Shown: piece by piece, positions 63,904-64,000 of the stretch | Layout of the letters: each line of letters opens with the position of its first letter | How positions within the stretch are numbered: the stretch's first letter is position 1 | Assembly (NCBI GenBank): GCA_004294445.1 | Contig: REAZ01000008.1 | Span: 113,999-177,998 of the forward strand | Direction of reading: 5' to 3' | Source: Cytophagales bacterium | GTDB lineage: Bacteria; Bacteroidota; Bacteroidia; Cytophagales; Thermoflexibacteraceae | Length of the DNA stretch: 64,000 bases | Translations under genes and position numbers: made by a program | Notes under the pieces: model-generated | Told to the model about the DNA's origin: nothing | The model's input: only the letters and a program-made list of their open reading frames with translations | Database searches by the model: none

Positions 63904-64000
63904 ATAACGTGAACTTGGGATTATTTTTAGGCATAATTTTCAAAATACACATTTGGTTTGTTAGGGTAAAATTGATACGCTATTAGACAAGATAAAATAT

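Overview
The window looks like a chromosomal segment of a Bacteroidota bacterium, most likely a Cytophagales-type organism. The reasons are the promoter grammar (TTG, 18-21 nt, then TAnnTTTG, found upstream of many genes), the lack of strong Shine-Dalgarno sequences, the AT-rich composition, a giant secreted protein with a type IX secretion (T9SS) C-terminal sorting domain, and families largely confined to the phylum (DUF4270, DUF4159, the short glycogen-synthase-like protein). The genus cannot be fixed from the sequence alone.

Layout. 1-2850: end of an unknown membrane protein, an IscA/HesB-like protein, uracil-DNA glycosylase, an exported lysozyme-like protein, a hotdog thioesterase, then tRNA-Ser(UGA) and tRNA-Met(CAU). 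2960-7040 (minus strand): an accessory patch directly after the tRNAs, holding an MmeI-like restriction-modification protein, a class II Fic protein and a small protein resembling the N-terminus of Mod-type methyltransferases. 7160-14500: panC-panD, glycogen-synthase-like protein, DUF4270 lipoprotein, queA, an M16 peptidase homologue without its zinc site, and an NADP-dependent oxidoreductase. 14550-21450: a BLUF photoreceptor, a GMC oxidoreductase with its Tat-exported small subunit, a six-PAS histidine kinase and upp.

21600-32130 is a long ribosomal-protein and transcription block (rplP through rplQ, with secY, infA, rpmJ and rpoA). It starts unusually at rplP with its own promoter and a 220-nt leader, and it has a terminator plus new promoter between rpsD and rpoA. 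32200-38320: meaB, an ATP-grasp/alpha-E pair, a small unknown protein, moaC and a TTG-started rtcB. 38768-49027 is one 3419-residue cell-surface protein made of beta-helices, leucine-rich repeats and Ig-like domains, translationally coupled to a GNAT acetyltransferase. 49500-57300: DUF4159 protein, subtilisin-like protease, a class V aminotransferase and a 1393-residue DUF4011-type SF1 helicase with a Vsr-like tail, a plausible anti-phage factor. 57375-63903: sucD, coaX, two poorly known proteins, a UbiA-family prenyltransferase, a MacB/LolD-type ATPase and a PiT phosphate transporter.

Working together: panC, panD and coaX all serve coenzyme A synthesis, though coaX lies far from the other two. 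The ribosomal block supplies ribosome, translocon and RNA polymerase parts. The restriction-modification gene, Fic gene and helicase are the main candidates for accessory or defence functions. The window also contains short palindromic elements, including a family that appears to have inserted in frame inside the helicase gene.
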